From assembly GCA_025200525.1 (NCBI GenBank), contig CM045761.1, forward strand, positions 57,623,438 to 57,687,437: a DNA stretch of 64,000 nt, read 5' to 3'. A program made the position numbers and the translations under genes. Below the pieces are notes generated by a model. It searched no databases and was not told the origin of the DNA. It was given only the letters and a program-made list of their open reading frames with translations. Shown here piece by piece: positions 45,011 to 56,175 of the stretch (position 1 is its first letter; every line of letters begins with the position of its first letter). This stretch comes from Camellia lanceoleosa. Its lineage: Eukaryota; Streptophyta; Magnoliopsida; Ericales; Theaceae.

Positions 45011-46333
45011 GGGGAAGAGACTCACCCTTGTAGCACAAGTCTTCAACAGCTTTTGGTCCAAGAAATGGTGCTCCTAACCTCTGAAAAATAGCCTCAAGTT
45101 GCTGGAATGGAGTGTGGAGGTGTTGTGCTATGGGTTGTAGTGTAAATGGTGCAAGGCTTTTAGGGTTTAGAGGGTTGAAGTAGAGAGAGAGGGAGATTTA
45201 ATGGAAGAGCTCCAAACCAATTTTTTTAACCCTCTAAAATGGAGCTGGGGGGGCTGGTTTTATAGAGGGAGGAGTGGAGGAAAGGGGGGGAAAATCAAAT
45301 TCAAATTTCCCTCCAAAAAGGGCGATTCGAGTGCAGGTCAAAACAGAGGGTACAACTGTAAGGAACCAGGTGTGAGGAACATGGCCGGCCAGGTTCAGAG
45401 GGTTCAGGTGGCCGACCGGCCACCTCCCCTGGCTGGCCGACCAGGGTCAAAAGGTTTAAACACAATTAGTGGCCGGCCACCCCAGAAAAGTGGCCTTCCA
45501 TGTGTGCACAACACAGTTATGTGGAGAAAAACTAGGAAATGTAACCCAGGAGAGAGAAAAACCAACTTTTTAGAGGGGTTTAAAAGGGTCAGGAAGGGTT
45601 AATGGCCGGCCAACCCATATTGGTGGCCTCCCAGGTGTGTACAACACAATGGTGTGGTGGAAAGTCGGAAAAAGTGGCCAGGGGATGGAAAAAGTCAGCT
45701 TTCTAGTAAAGAAAACGGGCGATAAAGAGCGATGAAGGAATAAAGCTGGTCTTTAGAACCATTGCTGGCCTCCCACCTTTCTACAACCTTCCTAACAATG
45801 AAAATAAGGTCTCCACCAAAAATGAACCGAAACCGATGCAAAACGAAGGTTCGGGGGCCAAAACGCGCAGCTTGGGGCCCCGAAAACTGACTGTTAAACA
45901 CCGGTGGTGGCGTTCGACCACGAAAGTGGTCTCTCGAGCCTCAGTGTTCCTCAAAAGGGAGGAAATAAGATGTATGCCAAAAACCAGAGCAAACGGAGGT
46001 GGTTAAGCGGTCCTGAACCGAGGCACACGGTCGACAGCTCCGAAAACCGGGAATTGGGCTCCGAAATGGGAAAAATGGCCTACGACCACGAAACCTAGCC
46101 TACGGCCACTGAGAGATGATCTACGAGACCTCTCCCTCCCTTCGGGAAGAGAAAATGGAGAAAACGGGGCCTGGTTCGCAAACCGAGGTAAAGCACAAAA
46201 GAGTTCGGAAGTTCGGAGGCAAGGCTCGCAGCCGAGACTCCGCGACCTCCGAACGAGCACAATATGCAACATCACCGAGCGCTCAGTTGGTGACGTCTGA
46301 GTCTTAAGGTCGGTCAAAAATGGGGTGTCTACA

Positions 46334-46346
46334 GTTGCCCTTCTTT
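46334..46346 (-). promoter_or_regulatory. Polypurine tract adjoining the 3' LTR
   Basis: On the minus strand AAAGAAGGGCAAC lies immediately upstream of TGTAGACACC, the position of a plus-strand priming site. Confidence 0.65.
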
Positions 46347-47229
46347 GACAGAACTCGAAAGTCATAAGTGACGGGAGTGAATGTCAAAGCCCAGAGACGA
46401 CCCATTTGTGACAAGGCCGAAGACTTAGACAAACATACTAGATAACAGAGAAACGTGCCCGCAAGCATGCCCGCAGGCGGGGGGCGAAATGCAAAGTGAT
46501 ATGCACCAAGCTGGATGTAACTGAATGATCATGCAAAGCAGCAAGCTGTAATGAAGCAGATATTCACAATAGATGCAACAGTTTTAAGCAAGAATACAAA
46601 GCAAAACTACATTTCATGCAGTTGAAGAATGCGGAGAATCATTGAATTCTCGTTGCGTCTCATATGGAGCAGATACAATACTTGTGCGGCTCGTCTGGTC
46701 GCACCAGCCTCAAATGATCTGTACATACAATATCGTGCCTGAAAGAAGAAGAAACTCAACAAGCACAACATATTTAACAACATATGTTCAATGTGACATT
46801 AAGTGTAGACAAACGCGGTGTTGATTGGTGAGTGCGTCGCAATGCGAGAAGCAACGCACGTGATAACGCAAGTTAAGCACAAGGGTATAACAATACTCGT
46901 GCAGAACAACGCAGGTGATGTGCATGAGAATGCAAGTGACGTGCACAACAATGCAGGATAAGTGCAAACTCGGATGCACATTTTGAAACGAAACAACGAG
47001 CAAAGCAATGCAAGTTTCGACGAAGGTGGCTCAATCGCGACCTTCGATTTACCTCCCGGAGGGGTCACAACATATTCAAAAAGGATACACTTTGCTCTCG
47101 GCGAGTAATGATGAAACACACATTGAAAGTTGGAGTTGAAGTTCCCGCGGAGGGATTTCGCGACAAAAAGTGCACTTTCCTTGTACTTTATCGGGTGCCG
47201 GGGACTCCAATCATCACCAAAATTTGCAG

Positions 47230-47352
47230 GGAGCTTGGAGGCCATGTTGGGAAGGCTGTTGGCCATGTTTGGTCCAAGGGGGAGACCGCCGGCCAAGTTT
47301 TAGAGAGAGGGGTGGCCGGCCTACCAGAAAAGGTGGCCGGCCGGCCACCTAG
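47230..47352 (+). promoter_or_regulatory. GGCCGGCC module upstream of PMD gene
   Basis: GAGGGGTGGCCGGCC...AGAAAAGGTGGCCGGCCG, followed by GCCACCTAGCC. The same order occurs at 52124-52148 joined to 56038-56072 upstream of the second gene. Each contains the palindrome GTGGCCGGCC(AC). Confidence 0.7.
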
Positions 47353-47390
47353 CCCAGATCCGGGGCAGTTTGGTCCTTTTACTCTCTTTT

Positions 47391-47400
47391 CTTTAAATGC
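47391..47400 (+). promoter_or_regulatory. TATA-like box candidate, PMD gene
   Basis: CTTTAAATGC, about 40 bp after the GGCCGGCC module. The DUF7745-like gene has TCTTTAAAAG (56121-56130) about 50 bp after its copy of the module. Confidence 0.35.
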
Positions 47401-47740
47401 GCTTATCCAAAGCACTTTTCCTCATAACATCAGCTCTGAAATTGCTCTCTCTTCCTTCCCAAACCATTTTCTCTCTCAGATCTGTGCTCTATACGCATTT
47501 TCCAACGCCCTACGCAAGTTGTTTTCGCGAAATCTTTAAGTTTTCGTCACTTTGAACCGATTAAATTTTGATTTCGGTGCTTCTTTTCTCATTTTCACCA
47601 CTTGAGGTAAGTTTGTCTCAATATTTGGAAGATTTTCTCGAGGGTGGACTTTTGTTGACTTTTTCATTTCCTGAGAGTTGACTTTTGTTGACTTTTTCTA
47701 ATTTTGGCTCATTTTTGCTCATTTTTGCAGATTTTTCGAA

Positions 47741-50700
47741 ATGGCTGGTCATTTCCCTTATGGTGGAGGTCCTCCGAGCGCCAGTGGCCATCTGAATATT
47801 ATGGCTTTGCCCTCGAGAGTTTGGCCGTTTGATCCCGAGAGGTATCATCCTCAGGAGCACGTCCTTCCTCAGGTGGTTTTCTACCATTTCACTGACTTTG
47901 ATGATCGAGCGCCTACTAATCTGATTTTGCGGGAGCTGGAGTCCCACCTTTCTCATCAGGCACGAGAGGTATTTACCTCACTTTTACATTTTCTGCAATG
48001 TATCTTGCATTTTCTGCGCATTTCGTGCTTTTGTCATGTTTATCTGCTCACTCAAGCACACAGCTTGTTTTGAATGTTTAATCTGTAACACCGTATTCTG
48101 TTTGCGTCTTGAACACACAGTTCAAACACTCTGACTTTCTGAACACGCAGCCCGTATATTGATTGTGAACACACCGCACACACTTGTTGAGAATTGAACA
48201 CACAGCCCAATACTTTTGAAATCTGAACACACAGCTAAAATACTTGAATTCTGAACACACGGCTCATTGTTGAAGGTGAACACGCAGCACACACTGATTG
48301 AGAGTAAAACACGCAGCCCAAACTCAAAATTTCTGAACACACAGCCCAAATTGAGGTGAACACGCAGCACACACTGATTGAGAGTTGAACACGCAGCCCA
48401 AACACTTAAATTCTGAACACACGGTTCAATGTTGAGGTGAACACGCAGCACACACTTGTTGAGAGTAGAACACGCAGCCCAAACTCTGAATTTCTAAACA
48501 CATAGCCCGTTGTTGAGGTGAACACACAGCACACACTGATTGAGAGTTGAACACGCAGCCCAAACACTTAAATTCTGAACACATGGTTCATTGTTGAGGT
48601 GAACACGCAGCACACACTTGTTTAGAGTAGAACACGCTGCCCAAACTCTGAATTTTTGAATACACAGCCCGTTGTTGAGGTGAACACACAAAGACACCTC
48701 GATTGAGAGTGGAACACGCAGCCCAAACACTTAAAATTCTGAACACATGGTTCATTGTTGAGGTGAACATGCAGCACACACTTGTTGAGAGTAGAACACG
48801 TAGCCCAAACTCTGAATTTCTGAACACACAGCTCGTACTTTGAATTTTCTGAATATGCAGCCTAGATTCTGTATCTGATTTGATTTTGCACACAGCTCAT
48901 ACATTTCATTTGCACACAGCTTATTCATCTCATTTGCACACAGCTTATTTATTTCATTTGCACACAGCTTATTCATTTCATTCTGAAATTGAATACATGT
49001 GTTCATCTTGAATGTAGGTGACTGCTCGGACTGCACGAGGATATGGCTCTGTCGCGGCGAGGGAGTGGTATGCGGAGCTCCCGGAGGCTGTCCGGGATTT
49101 AGTTGACGTGGCGGGGTTTGGGCCCTTTTGTACCGAGATATCTCGTTGTCCTGCCAGTAGGACACTGGTGGGTGCTTTGGTAGAGAGATGGTGGGACACC
49201 ACTAACTCCTTCCATTTCTCTGCTACTGGGGATATGACCATGACCCCATTTGACTTCGCCATATTGACGGGCCTTGATGTGGGAGGTTGGGCCATCCCAT
49301 ACGACTAGGACATGGGCGAGTGGGAGGCCGCCTGGATATATTTGTTGGGGGCTCACCCGCCTGTTGACAGATCTTCGGGCAGAGTCCGATACACCTGGTT
49401 CTCTTCCCATTTCAGGAGGGTGGAGATGGAGCCTGAGACTCCCGAGGAGGTGGCACAGTATACTCGCGGATTCTTGATGTTCCTCTTTGGCACCACTTCG
49501 TTTGCTGATAGGGGGAACACTGTCGGGCTTTATCTGCTGAGCGCTTTAGTGGACCTATCACAGGTCAGCAGATATGACTGGGGTGGTGCTAGCCTGGCTA
49601 CTCTATATTGCTATATGAGCGCGAGCTCCCGCGGACGGGGGAACATGGTTGGCGGCTATTGGAGGGCCTGGGAGGTACTTTCTGCCCTCTTGGTTTACAT
49701 TTCTGCTTTTCATTATTTGTACATTGCACCTACGGCGCACTTTGCATTCTGTACCATGCACTTTGCTCTCGGCATTTTGTATTTACATTCTGCACTCAGC
49801 ATTCTATATTCTGATGGCTATTGCTCTGTTTCTCACAGTTATGGGTCTATGCATATTTCTCGATATTAGCCCCAGAGCTTGAGGTGGAGGTGCCCCTCAC
49901 GACCCCGTATTCACTTGTATTTGAGGGCCAGTACCGGCGGAGACCCCGGGAGTCTTTCCTCTACTTGCGGCAGTACTTTGACACAGTGCGGACCTCAGAG
50001 GTATTTCAGAACTCTCAGTTCTCCATGTTTTCAATCTTTGATTTATCTTGCATATTCGCAATTTTTGATCAGCTTATGCATTGGCTATCTGCAGATCACA
50101 TGGCAGCCTTGGGCGCCTTTGGGTAGAGACCTCCGGTTCCAGTTTGTTGGAGCATGGGGTGCTTCTCGGTACAGGATCCTGTTTGAGGAGACAGTCGGTA
50201 GGGCCTGGTTTTTGGGGGATTGCTTCTTGCGTTAGGTATGGGGCTACTCTGAGCAGGACGTTTCTTCAGCGCCTCCGGACGATATGCGGACCGCCGATAG
50301 GCTCTCTCCCCAGGAGGTCATTGATGCTATGCAGGGTACCGATGCCTTCCTACATCTGGAGCAGGGGGAGTATGCGACCTACCGTCACACCTACTTGATG
50401 CCTCCGCTGACGGGAGTCCGTACTCTGACGAGGAGGTCTGCTGGTATGCCCTCATCAAGCCGGGCTCGGACTGCAGATGCCCCTTCCACCAGCAGGGCTG
50501 GCACATCCAGAGGTGGGGGTGGATTGGTTCCCCCTATTCCTCTGACTCATCATCATCCTGGATGACCGGATATGCCGACTGAGTTGATGGGATGGCGATA
50601 TGGGACTACCTCCCCGATTCCCATTCCAATAGAGCCTCCGATGCCTGGCCACCGATATGTTAGTGACCCTGACTCACCACCGGTATGTTCCATTGTTTTC

Positions 50701-51430
50701 CGTTTATCACACAGATACTTTGGCATTTGTTTATTCCTTGATGACTTGAGCTTGTATCTGCAGCCACCCAGGGAGTACATGGACGAGGTGCTTGGGATAG
50801 TAGCCTCACTTGAGGGCATGGTCCTGCGGAGAGAGGCGCAGTTGTCCATCATGGGTTTCCAGGTACCCTTTAGTTTTCCGGCATTTATCATACTTCTGAT
50901 GACATGTTGATCCTGAACATTTTACTGCATTGATAGGTTGCCTGTGTAGAGCACATCTGACACACACCACACTTATGTACTGTATCTGCATACATCCACT
51001 CTATGTAGCTTGCTTGCACCTACATCTGATATTCATGTTTTGGCTGATGTATTCAAACTGCATTCTTCATTTTCAGATGCCGCCAGTGTATGATCAGTCA
51101 TAGGCCGGGCCATCAAGGTCTTCCCGAGGAGCTGGGCCCTCTAGGCCTTCTCGAGGGGCTGGGAGAGGGGAGTCGTCTCGCGGATGAGGTGGACGCAGGG
51201 CGCACATTATAGAGGAGGAGCCCAGCGAGGAGGAGGAGGAGGCTGCAGATCCCCAGTCAGAGACATCTGCTGACAGAGAGGGTGGCTTCGATCCCGGTTC
51301 TGGTAGTGGAGATGAGGCTGAGGAGGGTTCCGAGGATGGTGGCTCCGACTCAGACGATGATGATGGTGGTGATGGCGCAGAGTCTGTTCTGCAGAAGAGG
51401 ACGAAGAGGGCCTCTCATTCTTGCTCTTGA
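47741..51430 (+). pseudogene. Plant mobile domain (PMD/MAIN-like) gene, opposite strand to pol, inactivated
   Basis: Six exons with GT-AG introns join in phase 0: 47741-47968, 49018-49674, 49839-50000, 50095-50682, 50764-50862, 51077-51430 (about 695 codons). The PMD core is in exons 2-4: REWYAELPEAVRDLVDVAGF, ALVERWWDTTNSFHF, MTMTPFDFAILTGLDVGG, FGTTSFADRGNTVGLYLLSA and ITWQPW. The C-terminus is Ser/Gly-rich then acidic (EEEPSEEEEEAADP). In-frame stops TAG 49306, TAG 50233, TGA 50563, TAG 51101 and TGA 51185 break it; each fits C-to-T at a Gln or Arg codon. PMD proteins include the nuclear MAIN/MAIL group tied to silencing and meristem maintenance, and transposon-borne copies. The start Met is the first in the frame. 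Confidence 0.85.
48100..49010 (+). repeat. Minisatellite filling intron 1 of the PMD gene
   Basis: Roughly ten copies of an ~80-bp unit built from two half-units (TGAGGTGAACACGCAGCACA; AGTTGAACACGCAGCCCAAA), followed at 48890-48985 by four copies of a 22-bp unit, CATTTGCACACAGCTTATTC. All lie between the donor at 47969 and acceptor at 49017. Confidence 0.92.
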
Positions 51431-52143
51431 GAGCACTGATGCAGCTGTTCCCTGCTTTATTTATCTTTTTACTAGTAGATGTAGCACATTGCATATTGTT
51501 AGGCAGTTTTATTTTCTATAAAACTTGTACCCTTGTTGTAAAATGTTGTAACAAAGGAATGATGGAATGAAACAGCTTTTGAAAAAGTGTTTGTATTTTA
51601 TGTTCTTAGCATCGCATCGCATCATTTTGCACCAAAATGAGATTTGAATGGAAATGTGCATGGTGTATTTGCCAAGTCAGGTAGTGAACCGATACAACAA
51701 ACTAAACAACTCAACTTACTAAGAAATAACAAAACCTTAGCAAGTTTACAACTCGATAAGCAAAATACAACAAAGTTGATGACTCGATAAGTTAGGCACA
51801 ACAAGAATTGTTTAAACAAAAGTAACAACTCAATGCACGAAACTTGACAGCTCGACAAAACTTAACAACTCGATAAGCAAAACAACAACTCGATAAACAA
51901 GACGACAACTCGATAAGCAAGACTTAACAACAACTTTATGAACAAAGTGCATTTCGGACAATCTGGGTGACGGAACGCATCCGGAACTGAGGGAAATGGA
52001 GGCCTTCGACACTCTCGATGCATGCAAATGCTGGGAACTTCCTTCTAGAGAGTAAAACAGGGCCAAAGACCCATTTTACAGTATGGCCGGCCACCTTTGG
52101 GGACTGGCCGGCCAGCTTTTTGCATTGGAGGGGAGAGGGGTGG
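51431..52143. other. 3' flank of the PMD gene
   Basis: Presumed 3' UTR, then a degenerate repeat of ACAACTCGATAAGCAAAAC (about 51735-51930, roughly eight copies), then GGCCGGCC-rich sequence leading to the solo LTR target site. Confidence 0.55.
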
Positions 52144-52148
52144 CCGGC
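52144..52148. repeat. 5-bp target-site duplication of solo LTR B (left)
   Basis: CCGGC here and at 56033-56037. Confidence 0.9.
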
Positions 52149-55100
52149 TGTAACAGGTTTGCGTGGGACCTCGGCTACAGTTCAGACTCCCTGTTGTGTT
52201 ACGGTTCTTAATCTGAACCAAAGAGTCCAACTCTGGCAAATCGTTTGAGAAAACAGATTTTTGAAAAGAAGTGCCAAACATGGACTGCTTTGCTAGATAC
52301 AGAGTCGCCACCTAAATATTTTTTAAAATGGGAAATTTAGGAAACCCTGACTCGATGCCGAAGGCCACGTGTCCGTCATCACCAAAGTTGTCTTGGCTCG
52401 GGAGTTTGGGTACGATCGGGGAAGGTCAGCTATGAGCACCCCCTTCGCGGTCAAGACCGCCTCTACTAACCATGATATCCGATTTTGAAAACGTTATGTG
52501 TTCTTATTCCGGTTATTAGCCTAGAATTACTATGTTATGCGTGCAGCAAACAAGTATAGACTAGATTGCCTAATTTGGAAACTAGCATTGCATATCCGTT
52601 TGTTTTGAAAAGCGCTTTGGAATTTGCTATTCGCAAGTAGGCTAAAACATGGATTTCAATGAGTTTTCCAACTTAAACAATCCAACCTTCACCCACAGGC
52701 ATTCAAGCAGTTATATCACATATGCAGCTAGCCTCATGGTAATCATGCTGTTATGGCAACATTCATACGCATGCGATATGCTAAAGCGTAAAAACTCACC
52801 TAGTACTCCAAGCCAAAACAAAAACTAGTTAGTAATCATATGCATGATCCTAGTTCATGTTAAGTGGCTAATGCAACGCAAGCAAGGGTGTAATCTAGAC
52901 AGGCTCGGCTATCCTAAGCATGGCATGTGAAATGCTATAAGTAACAAGTATTTAATTTGGAAATTGAAATACAATGCAGTTAGCGTGATGTACCGAGCTC
53001 GGTGCATGTAAGACAAATGTATGGATGCATGTATGCATTGCATAAGGTATGCTAAAATAAACGTGCCCTAATCTACCATCATAAGCGGGTAAATAAAAGG
53101 GAGGAAAGAAGTGGGGGTTGGAAGACATACATACACTCATGCACACTTATTACAGATTTGCCCTCGCCCGGAGGGACCAAAAGAATATACAGTCCCAAAT
53201 AGTACAGTCCAAATACAGAATAAATTATTACAAGAATTTCTAATTTAATTAATAATTTAAATGCAGAATAGAAAAGGCCGCAATTTCGGGATGATAATGA
53301 TGATGCATGCTCGAATCGACTCGCCGAAAACCCGCACCATACCACTTTCAGCCTTGTCTGCTTCGAATCGCCAAAGTCCTGGACACCTTCTAAGCAATCG
53401 CAAAGACACCACCGGCCGGAGGAAATGACCACCGCCATTCAAAATAACCATCCGCTTGAGAGGTTATTGGCCACAAACAAATGGCGGTTGGCACTCTTTT
53501 ATGCCGGTCGGCAAACAATTCTGCAGAGAAGCGTTTTTGACAAAGCAGCCAGACAAGCGATTGCATGGTGTGGAATTTTGAGCATATGTAAGCATGGCCA
53601 ATGCCCCTATCATGTATGGGACTCAAGGAAGCATGGCCCTTGGTCCTAGGGCCACCAATTATGCCTTTTGGTGCATGATGGCCTAAGGGACCAAGATTGC
53701 AATTCAATGTAAATATGCATGCAACACACAAATGAGAACCAGCACCTATCATGTCAAGATCAAGGGCCTTAGTGACATGAGAATTGAGATGTGTATTGTC
53801 ACTTGAAGTACAAACACCCCTCATTTCTCACACTTGGTTTGACACCCCAAACCAAGCAATGCAATGCATGTTATGCAAACATGGCTCAACAATGCAATAT
53901 GATGCTAAAATGCAAGGCATGCCAAATGCTATGCAACATATCATGTTAGGTATATAGTGCTAATCATATGGGAGGCAAATGTGATGCAACCATGGACCAA
54001 AATACCATGAAGCTAGCATGGGACAACATGTAATGAACCAAATAAGCAACAAGCATATGATAAGCAAACAATGGTGGACTTAACCACAATGGGGCAGACC
54101 TCAAACCTTCCCAAAACAGTGGCAAAAAATGCCCAAAAACATGAACAAAATGCTATACAAGCATGCAAGTTAATGAGCCTAGACCTAAGGCACCAAAGAG
54201 AGCATCTTACTACCACTAACATGACCACTCATGGCATGTATTAGGCGAGCAAAAACAGAGTTCTATCATGCAAAAATACACCCAAACCCCTTGACATGGT
54301 AGCCCCAAAATACCCTAAACACACAAACATGCACAAGGCCTATCTCAAGGCATAAAAGGACACATCCTCAAAGCATAAAAGAGGTCACATATACAAACAT
54401 ACAAACATGATTTATGGACTGAAATATGATCCTAAAAGATGCCAAATCATGAGGATGGTCTAAGGTGAGCATGCTAGAGGCCAAAATACTCAAGGCTTAC
54501 AAGCCCAAAATGCAAAGAAATCACATCAAGCATGCCCAACATGACAAAATCAGTGGCTCACAGCCCTTAAACATGGCAAAATGATGCTAACATCTTCATG
54601 GAGTTATGCTAATACATGCAAGAATCATGGCCTAAACATGAGATGCATTTCTATGCCAAATAGAGGAATGCAAAGCAAGTATGTTAAGCATGCAAGAGGC
54701 CAACAAAACACCATTATACAGAGATAAAATATGATCCAAAACACCCAAAAAAGTTCTGAAATGGCGCCAAAAACAAGCAAGCATGCATGTTGCCTTTTAA
54801 GCCCAAAACAAAGGTAAAAGAGGTACAAAGGGGTGAGGGGTGTCCCTCCCCTATACAAGACTTCAAACCACCTTCCTCATCACTAAAAACCCACTGGTTT
54901 TTAGTGGTGAGAAGACCAAAATAACAAAGCAAACAAGGCTCAAAATAAAGGCACCAAAGAGGCCAAAATAAGGCCTAAGAGGGTGAGTTTGCACTCAAAC
55001 CACAAAGTGACCTTAATGAAAGTTCAAAAGTAAGAAAATATAAGACTTTTTTATATTATACACAAAGATAAAAACAGCAAGCAAAACAGGTAAAAACTAG

Positions 55101-56032
55101 TTGCAAAAACGGGGAAACTAAAGTAAAGTGCTCACCCTTGAAGAACACCTCAAGAACAGAAGATCCAGCCCTCTTCTATTGATCAAAACCAGTCCAAAAG
55201 TTCAACAAACAACCCTCCAAGCCTTCCAATCTCGAGCTAAGGTGTGATGGTGTGTGTATTGGTGCAAAAGTAAGGTAAAACCACACTTTTAGGCCTAAAA
55301 TCACACTCACAAGGGGAGAGAGAGGGAAAATGTAGAGAGAGAGTATATGGCGATATATAGATATAGAAGCTACGGTTTTTGTTGAAAATGGCTAACCTCT
55401 ATCAAAGGGAGAGGAGGAGCTTATATAGGCCAAGCCAAGCTAAGAAACTTAGAGGCTAAGCAAAGAGAAAGGTTCAAGGATGCAAAGAGTCTAGGCTTCT
55501 AGAGGAAGCTAAGACTAGCCAAGCTTCTCCAAGAAGCTTGGCCAAACGTCAACCTTCTAGAAGGTTAGAGGGTTCAAAGGTGCCCAAGGGTGCAAAGTGG
55601 CCACACCCATGCACGGATGAGTGATGGTGTATTCGGTGGCACGGTGGCATGCACCATGCCTCGAAGTGCAAAGGGTGCACGCTGGCCACCAAAAAGGGTC
55701 ACCGGCACAATAAAGTGCAGGACGGATAATCATAGTGCCGTCCGGCCATTGTTGTTAAGAAAACATTGCCGCTGGTACTCATGTGCGGCGGTGATGATAG
55801 GGAGGGCGATTGGGGTGTGGGGATGGCTAATAAGCCATTCCCTGCCCTTCCAAGGCAAAACACAAGTGTTTGGTGCAAAACCAGACACAAAACGGTCGAG
55901 TTTGGAGATCCTGAGGCAGGGCGCGTAGCCGAGACCTCCGGGAACTCCAAACGAACACAAACATGGATAATCACCGAGTGTTCAAACGGTGACGTCCAAG
56001 TCTTATGGACGGTCAAAAATGGGGTGTCTACA
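52149..56032 (-). mobile_element. Solo LTR B of a related Tat family (3.9 kb)
   Basis: On the minus strand it begins TGTAGACACCCC at 56032 and ends ...CCTGTTACA at 52149. An exact 5-bp duplication CCGGC lies on each side, and sequence outside the two ends joins into the GGCCGGCC module seen intact at 47290-47350. It is similar to LTR A in order of blocks but clearly diverged and 0.6 kb shorter, so it comes from a different element. No internal region remains, as expected after LTR-LTR recombination. It carries the paired hairpin at 54876-54911. Confidence 0.9.
54876..54911. promoter_or_regulatory. 36-nt LTR hairpin (solo LTR B copy)
   Basis: Stem CTCATCACTAAAAACC/GGTTTTTAGTGGTGAG with one T-G pair and a 4-nt loop. 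Position and length match the LTR A hairpin at 44443-44478; many paired positions differ in both arms. Confidence 0.75.
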
Positions 56033-56037
56033 CCGGC

Positions 56038-56130
56038 CTGCTTGAAAAGGTGGCCGGCCGGCCACCTAGCCTAGCAACCACCAAATTTTTGATACGTGTC
56101 CCCCGAACAGTGTCTTATCCTCTTTAAAAG
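56038..56130 (+). promoter_or_regulatory. Promoter region candidate of the DUF7745-like gene
   Basis: Right half of the GGCCGGCC module (GAAAAGGTGGCCGGCCGG, 56045-56062), then TATA-like TCTTTAAAAG at 56121-56130, about 50 bp before the start at 56176. Confidence 0.4.
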
Positions 56131-56175
56131 CTCTAGCCTCGTGGTTGATTCATTTTATCTCAGTTTTGCACCAAA

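Larger units (their letters stand above)
41835..46333 (-). repeat. 3' LTR of the Tat element (LTR A, 4.5 kb)
   Basis: On the minus strand it begins TGTAGACACCCCATTTTTGA at 46333 and ends ...GTCTACA at 41835, a TG...CA LTR with inverted ends. It shares long diverged blocks with the solo LTR at 52149-56032 (for instance around 41930-42150 with 52200-52420, and 42440-42960 with 52670-53190). Internal features: a GCATACACAATGCT repeat (43525-43660), a 36-nt hairpin (44443-44478), a 157-bp tandem repeat (44626-45010), and GGCCGGCC-rich segments (45380-45500, 45600-45630). Open frames inside are not taken as genes. Confidence 0.85.
46347..47740. other. Spacer between 3' LTR and PMD gene, with PMD promoter region
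   Basis: No protein family seen in any frame up to 47740. 47230-47352 is a GGCCGGCC-rich module repeated upstream of the DUF7745-like gene. A CTTTAAATGC TATA-like site is at 47391-47400; the 5' leader of the PMD gene should follow. Confidence 0.5.

Noticed and set aside
47188..47539. Open frames across the GGCCGGCC module
   Set aside because: Compositional; the same module precedes another gene and is not conserved as protein.
48100..49010. CRISPR-like array
   Set aside because: Repeats are long, degenerate and inside a plant intron; no spacers or cas genes.
49608..50126. Alternative-frame ORFs in the PMD gene
   Set aside because: They cross splice sites and overlap the conserved PMD frame.
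41835..56032. LTR A and LTR B as the two LTRs of one element with PMD inside
   Set aside because: They are strongly diverged and differ in length, and LTR B has its own CCGGC duplication that rejoins flanking sequence, so it is an independent solo LTR.
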